Positions 35,326 through 47,900 of a DNA stretch of 64,000 bases are shown piece after piece. The notes below the pieces were generated by a model. It searched no databases. It had not been told where the DNA came from and worked only from the letters and a program-made list of their open reading frames with translations. The position numbers were made by a program, and so were the translations under genes. Origin of the DNA: Odontocerum albicorne (Eukaryota > Arthropoda > Insecta > Trichoptera > Odontoceridae). The stretch is from assembly GCA_949825065.1 (NCBI GenBank), contig OX463841.1, positions 21,323,381 to 21,387,380 on the forward strand, written 5' to 3'. The first letter of the stretch is position 1, and every line of letters starts with the position of its first letter.

Positions 35326-36269
35326 CGAGGCGTATCCAGAAAGTAAGTGTACTGAGGCTCTCACGACCGGATGGATTTTATTTTCGACATGTTGGCTACA
35401 CTTCCGTGTAGCCTAACCCTTCCCCTCCACAACGAGACCGGTTCGAGGTCAGTACGTTGAGAAGTGTCGACGTGACAACACGTTTCGTGAAAAATGTCAA
35501 ACCAATCTCCCGCCAAGTGCGAAATTTTGTAAAAAGGCAAGAGTTTTTGAGGCGCTGCAAACTCCATGGAGATGAATTTCTCCGCTCCATCGTTACTGGA
35601 GATGAAACTTGGGTTGCACACTACACGCCTGAAACCAAAAGGCAGTCTCAACAGTGGCGTCACACCTCTTCACCCTCCGCCAAAAAGTTCAAAACCACAA
35701 TTTCAGCCAAGAAAATCATGGCATCCGTGTTTTGGGACTGTCAAGGCATAATTTTAATTGAATATATGCCTCAAGGGGAGACCACCAACTCTGCAAGATA
35801 CTGTGAGACCCTAAAAAAATTGCTTCAGAACAAGAGGAGAGGCATGCTGACAAAGGGAGTCTGCCTGCTGCACGACAATGCAAGACCACACACGGCCAAC
35901 GCCACGAAGGAACTGCTCGCCTCGTTTAAATGGGATGTCCTGAACCATCCCGCGCATTCCCCTGACCTAACACCTTCAGATTACTATCTCTTTACCTCCT
36001 TGAAGCTGCACATGGGTGGAAAAAGGTATTCAACCGACGAGGAGGTAAAGGAGGAGGTGGAGAAGTGGACGGAGGGGTTGGCGGGAAACTACTTCGAGGA
36101 AGGCATCAAAAAGTTGATACCCCGCTTCACCACCTGCATTGAGAGGAATGGCGACTATGTCGAAAAATAGCTTACATATGTACTACGGTAACCACGTAAT
36201 TTTTTTGTTTAAATAAAAAAAATTGTAACCTACAAAAATTCAGTACACTTAGTTTCTGGATATGCCTCG
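35326..36269 (+). mobile_element. mariner with intact termini and N-terminal deletion
   Basis: The element is 944 bp with ends CGAGGCGTATCCAGAAAGTA and the inverted ..TTTCTGGATATGCCTCG. It is flanked by TA at 35324-35325 and 36270-36271. Confidence 0.92.
35457..36170 (+). CDS. mariner transposase, catalytic domain only
   Basis: An open frame of 237 codons ends at the natural C terminus (ERNGDYVEK). Catalytic triad: Asp in VTGDETW, Asp in LLHDNARPH and Asp in TPSDYYLF, with the usual DD34D spacing. Family landmarks ETKRQSQQWRHT and FWDCQGIILIEYMP are present. The N-terminal DNA-binding helix-turn-helix region, normally about 110-120 residues, is missing, and the first codons are probably not a genuine start. 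The frame is unbroken and the termini are sharp, so the element is recent or was cross-mobilised. By itself the protein should not bind the ends. Confidence 0.85.
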   Translation: MRSVDVTTRFVKNVKPISRQVRNFVKRQEFLRRCKLHGDEFLRSIVTGDETWVAHYTPETKRQSQQWRHTSSPSAKKFKTTISAKKIMASVFWDCQGIILIEYMPQGETTNSARYCETLKKLLQNKRRGMLTKGVCLLHDNARPHTANATKELLASFKWDVLNHPAHSPDLTPSDYYLFTSLKLHMGGKRYSTDEEVKEEVEKWTEGLAGNYFEEGIKKLIPRFTTCIERNGDYVEK

Positions 36270-36271
36270 TA

Positions 36272-37107
36272 GGTTAAAATGTCTCCACCTTTCTGTTTCA
36301 TTGTAGAATGCTCCCTTTTCATTCCAGATGTATGTATTTTATTATTTAATATGTCCTAATCCTCGAGACTTCTATCATTTATTGTAAAACCAGGGTTGTT
36401 TACATTTGATCCCTGCTGGTGTCCAATTTTTTTTTTAAATGGATTCCGTTATGAGTTTCACTTAAGGTCACTTTAACATCTTTCTGGATGGTTGGAAGCA
36501 ATTGCCACATGGAAATAAATTTGCCAAGTTGTACTGTTTACACTATAGATTTTTTGCGGTAGAACTTGTTTATCGATCCCCACACTGATTTGAGCCGAGC
36601 TGAGCGAGCAGACCGCTGGGAGATTTTTGATCGAGACCCTAGTATTAGCCCTAATTAGACTGATCTGGGTGAGTCTAGTTCATGCAACCTAGGGTCTGAA
36701 ACATTTTTGATTGATCGTTCATAAGGATGATTCAAAATATTAGACCACTGTAACCTCCCTATCTAAAAACTCGGACCCACAGTCATTCCTCTCATTGCAT
36801 TCTAGAAGCAGTCTTATTAGAAGGAGAATGTTCTGTGAAATGTTGAGGAGCTTTAGTTTATTCAAAATCATTATCGAACGTATTGACATAAGTCTTCGGG
36901 TCTGATTTGGGCATGTCACAACACATTTGGATAAAGATTAATAGATCAATATTCTAACACTCAGATAAAATCGCTTTCTGACAAGCACTTATTTTAGAGA
37001 TTGATCAACGATATGTTGGCCAAGCACCAACTTGTCTTTACGAGAAGGGAATCAATATGGGTATATGAAAAACTGTGATTTAGTTTATTGTATGAATTTT
37101 TAATATT
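36272..37107. other. Unassigned spacer
   Basis: No convincing gene or repeat end. It could include eroded 5' sequence of the retrotransposon that follows. Confidence 0.4.
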
Positions 37108-40100
37108 ATCTATCTGGAGTGCCAGCTCCTGGGACATGCGGAAAAGTTCTGTAAAGAGGCCTTAAGATGCTGGCATTGTGGCAGGGAGGGCCATGCGAGG
37201 AATGTCTGTCCGGGCGCGGGGAGTCCTCCGGTATGCTCAACCTGCAGTCTCTTTAAAAATCTGGTGCATCATGCAACCAGTGGTAGTGAATGCCCAGTGC
37301 TAAGAACCACCAATGCCAGATGGGTTCAGTCTATATACTATGGTCAATCTTAAATTTGTTGAACTAAATCTGGGGCGGAGCAAAGCCGCCATTGGAGAGC
37401 TAGGGCAGCTGGTTCGTTCCAGGGGTACTGGCCTCGTACTTCTTCAGGAACCTTATACCTGGGGAGGTCGCACATCGGATCTTGAATCATGTGTGCATGC
37501 TGTGGAGGTTGCTCCGAGGGTTGGGCTGTCCCTTGTTACCATCGCTGTTTTTGACAACAGCATAAAGGTGCTGTTCCTTTAGCATCTGTCAGATGATAAG
37601 CGGACCGTTGTTGAGATTGCATGGAATGGTTTAAAATTTCATGTCAGCAACGTGTATTTCAAATACAGCGATGATACTGAGCATCACCTTCTTGGGCTGG
37701 AACAGACTCTGCTCACCCTTGCTGGGAATCCAATTCTGGTGGGGGATGATTTCAACGTGGAATCTCTTCTAACTTGAAGTCAAGTAAAGGGAACTGGTGG
37801 AGGTTTTTATTGCCTGACATGATCTACGTGTGATGAATGACCCTGATAGTTTACCTACTTTTTCAGCTTTTCAGGGATCCGGTCATATAGATGTTACCAT
37901 GCACAATGCTCCTCTTAATGGCTTGCTTCATGGATGGGATGTTCTTGAGGGGAAATCCTGTAGTGACCACTGTCCAATTGTATTCGAGGTACGGTATCTT
38001 CACTCGAGCTCTAACCTGAGATCTACTATTCTGCCTTATCGTTTCAATACAAGGTATCACAATTGGCGTGCACTCAATGTCGATTTTAGTGATTCCGTGG
38101 ACTCTATTTCTTGACAAAATCTACCCGCAGAGGCATTTGCTCCTATAGCGATATCATTGTTGGTTGCGCTGAGGGAAATATAGGTAGGTAAGCAATCACG
38201 CGCTGACTTGCAAAATTCCTGGTGGCACCAAGGCCTACAAAATATAAATAGTAACTCAAACCGTCTCAGGCGCGAGTTCCAGAACGGTGGAAGATTTGTC
38301 TTTGGCCCGGAAACTCTGGATATTCTCTATGGGAGATATCGAGCTGACCACAATAAGTATAAATCTGAGATTGTAAGGGCCAAAAGAGAAGCATGTGTGT
38401 TGGGTCTTGCGATCTGATCCCTAGGGTGTGTACCATAGGTGCATCTCTACCGGAAAAAGCTCTCCCCTTTGGCGGGATCAGGAACCCACTGACCGGTGTG
38501 ATGACAAATACCATAAAGGACACAACCTCTGCCTTTCTTGGTGCTCTTCTTCCTCGAGATGACCCTTGTAAAGGCATCAATTATCACTTGCCGGTGAGAA
38601 TCCTATCTCGAATTCCTCCTTTGACGCCCAACTCACCACCTTTCACCACTGACGAGATCAAAACAATTATCGATGGTCTTGATGGCAACAAATCTCCAAG
38701 GATAGAACGCATTGATACCCTTCTGGTTAAGAAAAGCTGGAGCCTGGCCGATGTAACCTTAACCGATCTATTTAACTAGTGCTTGTTTGATAGCATTTTC
38801 CCTGATTACTCGAATATAGGCCTGTTGATCTTTATTCCAAAGCAATGCAATAAACCCAAAACAGATCCTAAGGCCTATAGGCCAATAACCCTCTTTCCAT
38901 TTTTGGGCAAAATCTTGGAAAAACTCGTGAGTTATAGGCTCAATTCTCATTTTGAACAGAACTATCACTTTCCCCTTTACAATTTGGGTTTAAAAGAGGA
39001 GTCTCCTGCGAGGGTGCCATTTGCCACATTCAACGGTATGTGGTAGACTCGAGAGAGAAATATATGTTTCTAATTTCTCTCGATATTTCAGGCATCTTCG
39101 ATAATGCCTGGTGGCCTATGATTTTCAAGAAATTAAATCTCAATATTCCACAGAACATTTTTCAGGTAATTCAGGACTACTTCAGAGAGCGTAGGGTGAG
39201 GGTTGACTGCGGTTCTGATTTTTTAGATGGGGAGGTCGACATCGGTTGCCCACAGGGCGGTATATTGCGTCCTTTGCTCTGGATCGTTCTCATGGACAAT
39301 CTATTAAAAACCTTTCTATCCCCAGGTTGTATGATTCAAGTCTACGTGGATGATTGCCTGATTCTGGGTTCAAAGCCAATACCAGGGCCTCGATCGAGAG
39401 CCTCTCAACGGTCCGCTTGGCCCGGATTAGTGAGTAGGATCCAGAAATAGGCTCAACTTCGCTCCGCATAAAACCTGCGGTCTACTGTTGAGGAGGTCTC
39501 TTGCACGTGCTCCTACAATTTCCTTTTCAGAAACAAATATTCGTGTCATGCGGGAAACAACTTATCTCTGAGCAATCGATCATGGCCTGGGTATGTTATT
39601 CCATATAAAATTGTTCCTGCTGAGTGCAAGAGAAGCAAAGCCCATATGAGGCCTACCATTCTGTACGAGCAGACTTTACTATAGTTCAGTATTCTTGGGA
39701 ATTGTGTGCTATGCAGCCAGGTGCTGAGCCCATAGAAGTGGCTCTCAGATGCTAGAAGAATGCAGATGGCGGTCATTGGTGGGCGCTGTTGGCAATCGCC
39801 AAGGCTCTTAGGACATGCTCGGTGGAAGCACTCTCGCTCTTAATGGGGCTCACTCCATTGGATCTGGAGATCCAGCGACGCACCGCAATTATCCTTCTCA
39901 ATAAGGGTCAGCCCGCGAGTATAGATGACGTCCGCCTTCACCCCTTGCCAGGGATGACCCTTCACGTATTTTTTAAGGCCTGCCTTAAGGCTCAGTTGTC
40001 ACCTTGGCAACATTGTTGGTCGTCTTCCTCTGTGGGAAGACAGACATATAAAATCTTTCCTTGAATCAGGGCGCGCCTCGACTCCCCATGGGTAGAACCA

Positions 40101-40613
40101 AACTATTGGACCACCCAATTTCTCTCTAGCCATGGGAGCTTAAATGGCAAACTTTTTTGCTTCAATTTTGTCCCTTCGCCCTGTTGTAATTTTTGCAGCC
40201 ATCTGGATCAATCCACACAGCACATTTTGTGGTACTGTGATGAAAATCGAGTCAGTAATTTCCGAAGGGAACTCCACGTAGCCTTACATCGGTTCATCTT
40301 CGGACTGATTGGCTACTCCAATCTAGTGGCGTCAAAGGATAGTTTTGTTGCATTTGAAGTTTTCTGTAAAAGTGCTGGGTTGTTTGAACTCCAGGCCTTA
40401 GCCACTTGATAAAAAAAAAAAAATTGAGCTACTTTTTTTATTATTTTCACACTCGGGTGTGTCGCCACCAGAAAGAGTCCCTTTGGGCAGTTCCTTCTTC
40501 GTCACTATGTGACGTTGCGCTCATAAAAATAAATAAATAGATCGCGCTGGATGGGGACTTATTTTGTCCCACATAAGTGTGGGTGGAGGTGAGATTGAAC
40601 TGAACTGATTATC
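37108..40613 (+). pseudogene. R1/LOA-like non-LTR retrotransposon, degenerate
   Basis: The order of domains is that of an R1-group element. First comes the end of a gag-like ORF1 with zinc knuckles (CQLLGHAEKFC, CWHCGREGHARNVCP). ORF2 starts near 37343 with the endonuclease (VELNLGRSKAAIGEL, LLQEPYTWGGR). It continues with many stops to the reverse transcriptase (ITLFPFLGKILEKLVSYRLN, GCPQGGILRPLLWIVLMDNL, catalytic YVDD in IQVYVDDCLILG). It ends in a Cys-His motif (CNFCSHLDQSTQHILWYC) and a stop at 40407-40409. An A-run, TAAAA-type repeats and a 3' UTR to about 40613 follow. ORF1 is 5'-truncated. At least ten frame breaks make it inactive. R1 versus LOA is not resolved. Confidence 0.85.
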
Positions 40614-40769
40614 TTGAAATTAACTTACCTTTTAAGATAGCATGTGAAGGAGTGGGGCTAACAAAGCCATCTTTGTGCAGCACAGCACTGTGGTGTGACT
40701 CAGTACGCATTTAGCAGCGGTCGAGAGAGATTTGTGTCGCTGTTACTTGTTTAATAACAAGCGTTTATA

Positions 40770-41645
40770 ATGTGTGCTGTAATTGAGAATGCCGCCAGAT
40801 GCGTAGTACGCTCAGTAATGAGATTTCTGTTAGCCAGAAACTGTAAAATGGTTGAAATCCATCCTCAACTCTGTGAAGTTTACAAAGTGAACATAATGAG
40901 AGGTTGGTATGAGACAACGGTAGGTTATGTCTAAAAATAGGAGGACCAATATCCATAATGAAGAAAGGAGTGGCCAACCAACTTTAGTAAATGACGAACT
41001 TGTTTAGAAGATTGACGATAAACTTCGGAAGAACCGGCGATCACCATTTCGGAGGTTTCTGATTTGTTTCCTTAGATCTCTCGTACAGTTCTTCATAAAG
41101 TGATCACAGTATCGCTTTGTGCCTAAACTTATTTCAGAACAACACTAAACACAACGAATGGGGTTAACATTAACCTTTCTTGAGTGTTGAACATTGAAAG
41201 TGATGGGTTTTTGGATAAAATCTTTATGGGCGATGGGATTTGGTTTCATACGTAAACGTAGAGAAAAAAAATCAATAGAATGGGACCATACTCGCCAAGA
41301 AAACCAAATAAATGTCGGCAAATTTTTCTGCCAGGAATGGCATCATAACTGTCTTTTGGGACAGAAGATTAGAATGGATTTCATGAAACACGGCACCACG
41401 AAGAAATGGTTTGCATCCCAACACTTTGACGATGATGAGTTGCAGTCGAGCATGGAAGCTCAAATTACAGGTGGCACTTTTTTACGATGATTGAATTCAA
41501 AAGCTTCTTAAACGCTACAAGTGCCTTAATCTAACTAAAAATTATGTAAAAAAATAGGAAAAAGTTAATACAATAAAAATATTTTTTTTACTATACTGGT
41601 ACTTTTTTAATAAATAAACGTAAGCTGTTTTCTGAATAACCCTCG
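40770..41645 (+). mobile_element. Decayed mariner (SETMAR-type family) with right terminus
   Basis: The frame starts VIENAARCVVRSVMRFL, with EIHPQLCEVYKVN, then damaged ISEVSDLFP, ISRTVLHKVI, and a C-terminal scrap FMKHGTTKKWFASQHFDDDE. The right end ..CTGAATAACCCTCG is followed by TA (41646-41647). The catalytic core is mostly deleted. Confidence 0.65.
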
Positions 41646-41647
41646 TA

Positions 41648-42194
41648 TTTATTTACATTTAGTGGCCTACATTTTATGACAATGGTCAAGTATGTGTAAA
41701 AATCGCCAGTTCTCAATTTTATTCAGTCAGGTGACATAAGGTTTTGTTATTTTTAACATAAAAAATAGATTTTTTTTATTACTGTGTATAAAACAAAAAT
41801 AAAATGGGTTGAACCTGAGAAAAATGTATTTTAAATACAATATTATTTTTATTCAAATGAAAATAATTTGTGAAGGAAAAATTGTTTTGCAAGATTGTTG
41901 TGCATCTTTAAGAAATCCTATTGGATAAACAACTTCATGCCTTAGCGACAAGGGACAAAGAATATCCCACTAACTTGGTTATCTGTCTTACAGTTATTCA
42001 ACCTCTTCAAATAAAATAAATAGCCCTGAAAAAAAGAAGTCTCAGTTCACCACTTTCCATTCTGGAAGTATAAAAAGTTTGATGTTATTGTTTTCCTATT
42101 AATTTTTTTTGGTACCTGGAAAGATATGTCCTGCTTCTCCCAAAAATCGATTCATCTTTTGAAAACGGCATAGATACTTGGCAAACTACATTAA
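41648..42194. other. AT-rich intergenic sequence
   Basis: No feature recognised. Confidence 0.5.
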
Positions 42195-42598
42195 TTTTAA
42201 AAAAATCAAACTGAAAATTTCGAAGAGGCTAGAAATTTTTCAAAAGGATCGATAGTATGCCAAATATACCAAGAGAAAGTATGAACATTTCAAAAGCCCC
42301 AATATATTTTTCAGCATCGAAAGAATATCGTAAATGTCCGAACATATTTAAAATTCCGAAAATATCTCAATACATTTAAAGAATCGAAAATATTTAAAAT
42401 GTAACGGAAAATACTGAAAAATGTCAAAAACATATATTAAATAAATTTATAAATGACTTGCTAAATCGAAAGAATCAACAATAAAATACAACAAACTATC
42501 AACATGTTGAAAATGCCTTACATCTAAAAATTTCATAATAATTGAAAATACGTTAAACACATTCAAAAACTTGAAATTACTTCAAACATGTCAAACAA
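42195..42598. repeat. Cryptic quasi-periodic A-rich repeat
   Basis: A loose recurrence of words like TCGAAAATATTT, TGTCAAA and AAAAT.TTCGAA about every 20-25 bp. Too diverged for a clear unit. Confidence 0.35.
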
Positions 42599-42599
42599 T

Positions 42600-42788
42600 A
42601 GGTACAGTACTCGGCGGTAACTAATACACATCGGGCTTAAGAAAGAGACTTCGACTTTGTAGAGCGTCGTCTTTGTCGCACGACAAATCGCGACGGAACA
42701 CGTGTATGAATAACAGAGACGACGCTCTACAAAGTCAAAGTCTCTTTCTTAAGCCCGATGTGTATTACTTACCGCCGGTACTGTACCT
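42600..42788. mobile_element. Hairpin MITE (long terminal inverted repeats)
   Basis: Left arm 42600-42672 (starts AGGTACAGTACTCGGCGG) and right arm 42717-42788 are almost perfect reverse complements over about 72 bp, with a 44-bp centre containing TTGTCGCACGACAA. If the ends are CAGTAC..GTACTG, the flanks are TA, as for pogo or other TA-inserting elements. No coding capacity. Confidence 0.8.
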
Positions 42789-42789
42789 C

Positions 42790-43124
42790 ACAATTAACTG
42801 AAAATATTGTACTTCACAACCCAAGTCCGAAATATGGGGCTTCAGAAAGATTGAGAGCTAAAAAACAATATATTATTTATCGAGTTTAATATTTACACAT
42901 GTTCCAATTTTATTTGGATGATTAGCTTTTTACTTATAAAAAGATTTACAGTTGGCCCCATTAAAGATTGAGAGTCCCTGAATAAAATAATAATAAATTG
43001 GGCCTTTAATTTACACGACACACGCGTCTGCTATTTTGTTGCTATACGGGTGCTTATTAGCCTTATAAAAGATAAAAAATTTACGTAAAAAAGGTATCGC
43101 TGACAAAAAATTTATAACTGAGTT
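42790..43124. other. Spacer between hairpin MITE and piggyBac
   Basis: No feature recognised. Confidence 0.5.
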
Positions 43125-43128
43125 TTAA

Positions 43129-44208
43129 CCCTTTCTACTCCGTTGGCGACAATATGTCGACATGGTAAATTCTTTTGTAACTCCGTTGGCGACTATAGGT
43201 CGCCATAATGTAGATTTGTATTGTTTATCCTTAATAAAGGTCTAGGTACCTATTAGAGCAGGTATAAACACTATTTATAAGTTTTGCAAGGTCATTGCTA
43301 TCATTCGGACGCATTTACGTTGTTAAATTTAGTACTTACGTGTAAAAATATTTATGTTTTTTTTTTCATCCTTAAAAATGGAAGAAAATTTTGAACTAAG
43401 TGACAGTGAAGATGAGTTTATTTTCAGTATGTATGGTGACAAAACAAATGAAACTATGTTAGAAACAAGTGATAATCAGAGTTCTAGTGGGTAATTGGTA
43501 ACAGAGAAACCAGCCGTGGTACTGAACTACACGAAATCTATGGGTGGAGTGGACCGTGCAGACCAATATGCATCCACATGCTGCTTCCTTAGAAAATCTT
43601 TGAAATGGTGGAGAAAACTATTTTCTGGCGGATGGAATTGTGTTCAATTAATGCTTACATAATATACAAAACTATAAAATTAAAAAAAATATGAAAAACC
43701 TTCGAGTCACTTGAAATTTATAAAACTCCTGGTGAAAAAATAATGAAAAACCTTCGAGGCTCACAAAAGTCTCCAGCTAGTTGGAGACTTTTGTGAGCCT
43801 CGAAGTAGGCCATCTACTTCTTCGTCTGAAGTACGACTGGATGGTAAACTGCACGTTTTGCGGAAAGGATCGAAGAGGGACTGTGTGGTGTGCTCACAGA
43901 GGAACAAAAAAGGGCAAAGACACGAAACATATGAGTACTGTGACACTTGTCCTGGAAAACCTAGGATGCGTTTGGGAGATTTTTTTTCAGATATACTATG
44001 AACAATTATAAAAATCAAAAATATTTATATATTGTTATTTTGCCTAAATAAATTAATTTATACATATATCTAATCATTTGAATGTCCATTTGCATGATAC
44101 CTTTTTTATTTTATTTTTAAATAAATTTTGTCTAAAATCTACCATTTTTGTTTGAAATTGCAAAAAAGTACAGTCGAAAGTACAGGTATGTCATACAAAA
44201 AAAAAGGG
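43129..44208 (+). mobile_element. piggyBac-like element, internally deleted, TTAA flanked
   Basis: The ends CCCTTTCTACTCCG and ..AAAAAAGGG sit between TTAA at 43125-43128 and 44209-44212. A sub-terminal repeat (CTCCGTTGGCGAC) is seen twice near 43140 and 43182. The start of the transposase, MEENFELSDSEDEF, is at 43378. It is followed after a large deletion by the C-terminal part: VVLNYTKSMGGVDRADQYAS, FLRKSLKWWRKLFF, then the cysteine-rich end CVVCS..., YEYCDTCPGKPRMRLGDFF. Frameshifts and the loss of most of the DDD catalytic domain make it non-autonomous. Confidence 0.9.
43752..43805. repeat. Perfect 24-bp inverted repeat inside the piggyBac element
   Basis: The arms begin CTTCGAGGCTCACAAAAGTC and are separated by GCTAGT. 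The right arm is in the coding part of the transposase tail, so this is a secondary rearrangement. Confidence 0.9.
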
Positions 44209-44303
44209 TTAACACAAAACGACAATTTAAACAATGATAAAATATAACTAATTCCAAGCGACTTCAATAAGAAAATCTACTTGAAGGCGTTCGAGTTTTA
44301 GAG

Positions 44304-44400
44304 CAGTGTTTCTCAACCGGGAGCCACAACATTTCAAGGGAGTCACAGGGCAAAAATCAACTTTTGGGGACCCTGAGCGAACTCGAGGAGCACAGTTAAA
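44304..44400 (+). mobile_element. hAT-type element terminus
   Basis: The end CAGTGTTTCTCAACCGGGAG matches the familiar hAT-group start CAGNGNTTCTCAA. An inverted, very similar end is at about 55430-55529. The element interior is not recognisable here. Confidence 0.5.
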
Positions 44401-44573
44401 ATTATATGAAAACGATTCAAATCAAATAAATAAATTATTACAGAAATATATGTAAATTCATTAAAATATAATATTTAAATAAAATACAAAAGTAAATATT
44501 GAAACTAAATTTTTTTATTTGTTATCAGACACTTATATGATACATACATTTGTTTACTGTAAACAACAACATG

Positions 44574-44655
44574 CCTCTCTCTCTCTCTCTCTTTGAATAA
44601 TGGCCGTGAACTCTTATATATGAAGGAGTATACGCCAGTGTCAAGTGATGTCAGC
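44574..44655 (+). repeat. CT microsatellite and second copy of the short repeat core
   Basis: A short CT run is followed by TTTGAATAATGGCCGTGAAC and the same TATATATGAAGGAGTATACG, CCAGTGTCAAGTGATGT core as at 16965-17027. Confidence 0.65.
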
Positions 44656-44905
44656 TTCATAGTATCTAGGTAGAAAAAAGTTCTATTCATATGGGCGACA
44701 TGGCACATCAAACAACTCGGCCCAGGACTACTGTTATCTAATGAGATACTATGGAGTTAAACTATTTTATAACTAAACTATAGTACATAGTTTACAACTA
44801 AATGAATATTTACAATAAGATGATAGTTAAATATATGTGAGCGAGCGAATGATTTAAATTTAATTTACTATCGATATTTATTATATATATTATACATATA
44901 TTTTA

Positions 44906-47900
44906 TTACAGATGAATTTTGTTTTTGTTAATAAAATGAGCGATGCTATTCAATATGGAAATTTTATTGAGGCTCAACAGGTGGGGAAGATTTGCGAGGA
45001 GTAATATTTTTGTTTGTTTTTTAAAGGTCAAAGGAAAAGTATTCAGAGAACAGGAGAAAAAGATATGTTCAAGATCTCCCTCCTCCTGGCCACACTCACA
45101 TAAAGAAGAGTCCCTTATATGGAGTCTGGCCAGGGGAACAGCAATGTCCAAAGCGTATTCGGCTTATGGTTGCCGCTTCTCTCCGAGTGCTTCTATAATT
45201 GGAAAACCAGAGTTTGACTGGTGCGGTTTGACTGGTTTTTCCCCTGGTGCGGTTCGAGGCATTCCAGTAATTGTCCACTCCTCAATCATCGAAAAACGTA
45301 CCAAAGCCAATAAGTCTTGTGTAGATGTGTACTTATATTTGTCTGTATTTCCTGAAGATGTTGCCTCTTTAGCTAGAGTATCTGTTTCTTCGTTACCCGA
45401 AATGCCTCGATGACTGGCAACCTAAGCCAGGGCGATATCAAGGCCCGCCTCTTCAAGGTTGTATATAGTTTCCCTTATATTAAGTGTTATACTATTTGGG
45501 GATCGAAATGAGTTCTTTCCTATTGCTTGAAGAGAACTTAGACAATCGGATACAACTAAAGTGTTTGGGATACTTAATTCTAAAGATGTTTGTAATGCTT
45601 TCAAGATTGCCAATGCCTCACCAGTGAATGTAGTTGAAAATTTGGGTAGTTTAATTTTGTCTTAATATTTAAGCTTTCGCAATATATTGCTATTCCTACA
45701 TGTTCATTAGCAATCTTGGATGCGTCTGTGTAGAACACAGTCCAGTCACTCCAATGGGTGTTAATGTGGTTGATGGAATCATAATTGGCGTGATAATTTG
45801 ACTTATCAATACCAAGGGATTCAATAATGCGCGGATTTATAATTAAACCTTGAAACGGGGTGCAGTATAACGGAGGAATAGAAGTTTTTTGGACTACCAC
45901 ATTCAAGGATGAGAACTTACAATAACTTTGTATTAAAGGGGGGAGTGTTTTGTTTCTCCAAAATATGTTTGTGGAAATGAGATCTGAAAGTGATTTCAAT
46001 TTACGCAGAAGGGGGTGGGATGTTGTTTTGTATACATTGAGGAAGTATCGGGTACCTAAGAACTGTCTTCGGAAGCAGAGTGGTGGGCCCACACATTTAA
46101 CCTGTAGGGCATTTGTCGGTGTAGATTTCATAGTTCCAACTATAATTCGAAGGGCCTGAAATTGAATAAGGTCTAGTTTATGGAGGATATATTTGAAGGT
46201 AGGGTCCAATAAGAATAACCCATAATCAAGGTGGCTTCTGATGGGGGCGGTATATAGAAGTCTCAAAGGGGTTGGTTGTGCCCCTACCAGACTCCTGATA
46301 CCGCGCGAAGAATATTTATGTTTTTTTGGCAGGTTGATGTTATGTTTTCATCGTGATTTTTCCACGATAACCTGGAGTCGAATGTCATTCCAAGGAATTT
46401 GTGTGAACTGTAGTTAAGAATAGGGACACTGTCAATATAAATATTAGTGGTAGACAGTTGTTTTTTCCGCGAGAACACGACAATAGAGCTTTTGGAGGGG
46501 GAAATATCTAATCCATGATTTTCGAGCCACTTGGAAAGAGAGTGGAGGGAATTGTTTAATATTTTTTCTGCTATTTTAAAGGATTCATTGGACGTATAAA
46601 CCATGATATCATCTGCATATTGTAATACGGCGGTATTGAGAGGAACCGGGTGAGCAAGATCTGCCGTATAAATGTTATAAAGGACCCCTCCAAACTGTTC
46701 TTGTGAAAGACACCTCATCCACTGATAGAAAGATGGAGCGTTCTAATAAAAGGTTAAATATGAGGTGGGTGATTTTGTTGGATATTTTTTGTGTAACATC
46801 TTTTGTTTTAAAATATGTAAAATGACATTGTCATAAGCTGAGGTAATATCTAAGAAAGCGGCTATAAGTTGTTTTTGATAAGTAAATGCGGAATGAATAT
46901 CAGTAGTGAGAATAGCTAAATTATCCATAGCACTACGTGATTTACGGAAACCAAATTGATTTTTAGGAGCTATGTCCTTAAGGGAGAGATAATGATGATT
47001 TGTTGATAAATAAAACTCGTTTAGATCGCAATGCGGAAAGAGACATTTTATTGGTAGACGTAGATATTTATACTATTCTTGAATGTGTGCGGGAATGCGA
47101 GCAAGATATCACGCCGTCTCGTTTCTGCATTCACAATACGCTGCATGCGAGGTGTAGGTGACAATTTATTTTGGGATTTGGCGCGACAGATGTGCTGCCT
47201 TCTCGCTCTAGCATGGAATGCGCTCCGCGTATATCAATGAGTTGAATGACCGGCGTGTGGACCTTGTACTCGTTTGTTTTGAATTGTCAAGGTATGCAAA
47301 GGTCGCATCGCCGGTCATTGACCGAGCATATGGACGCCACAGATTCATATCCAGAATTTTATTCTGTTCTACAAACCATTCAAGGCGGTTTTTAATAAGA
47401 TGTTCTGTGATTTTTCCCAAAGTTGATGCGAAAGCTATTGGTCTATAGGAATTTCCGTCTGAAAGATCTTTACCCATTTTAGGTATTGGGATAATTTTAA
47501 ATATTTTCCAGGACTTGTAATTTTTCCTATGTTGAAAATGCAATTGACCAGTGCTAGGTAATATTTCCTGGTGTAGGGTAGGGTTTTCACTAAAAAGGAA
47601 TAAGGGATGTTATCCAACCCTGGGGAGGAGTCCTTTAAATTGGGCAAAACCATGTTAAGTTCATTTTCTGTGAACGGCGCATCTAGAGGATGATTATGAG
47701 AGGTGAGAAAGTATGTGTATGACACGTCATATTGGGCTGGAGATCAATAAGGAGCAATTTTGTTTAAAAAGGTGTGAACCCAACACTCTGTTGGTATTTT
47801 GTGTAAGCGGATTGAGTAGACGGACCTAAATTTCTTCACATTCTCCCACACTATCGATATTTAAGTTTCTGGCAAAAAGGTGTGACAAAACCGTATCCAT

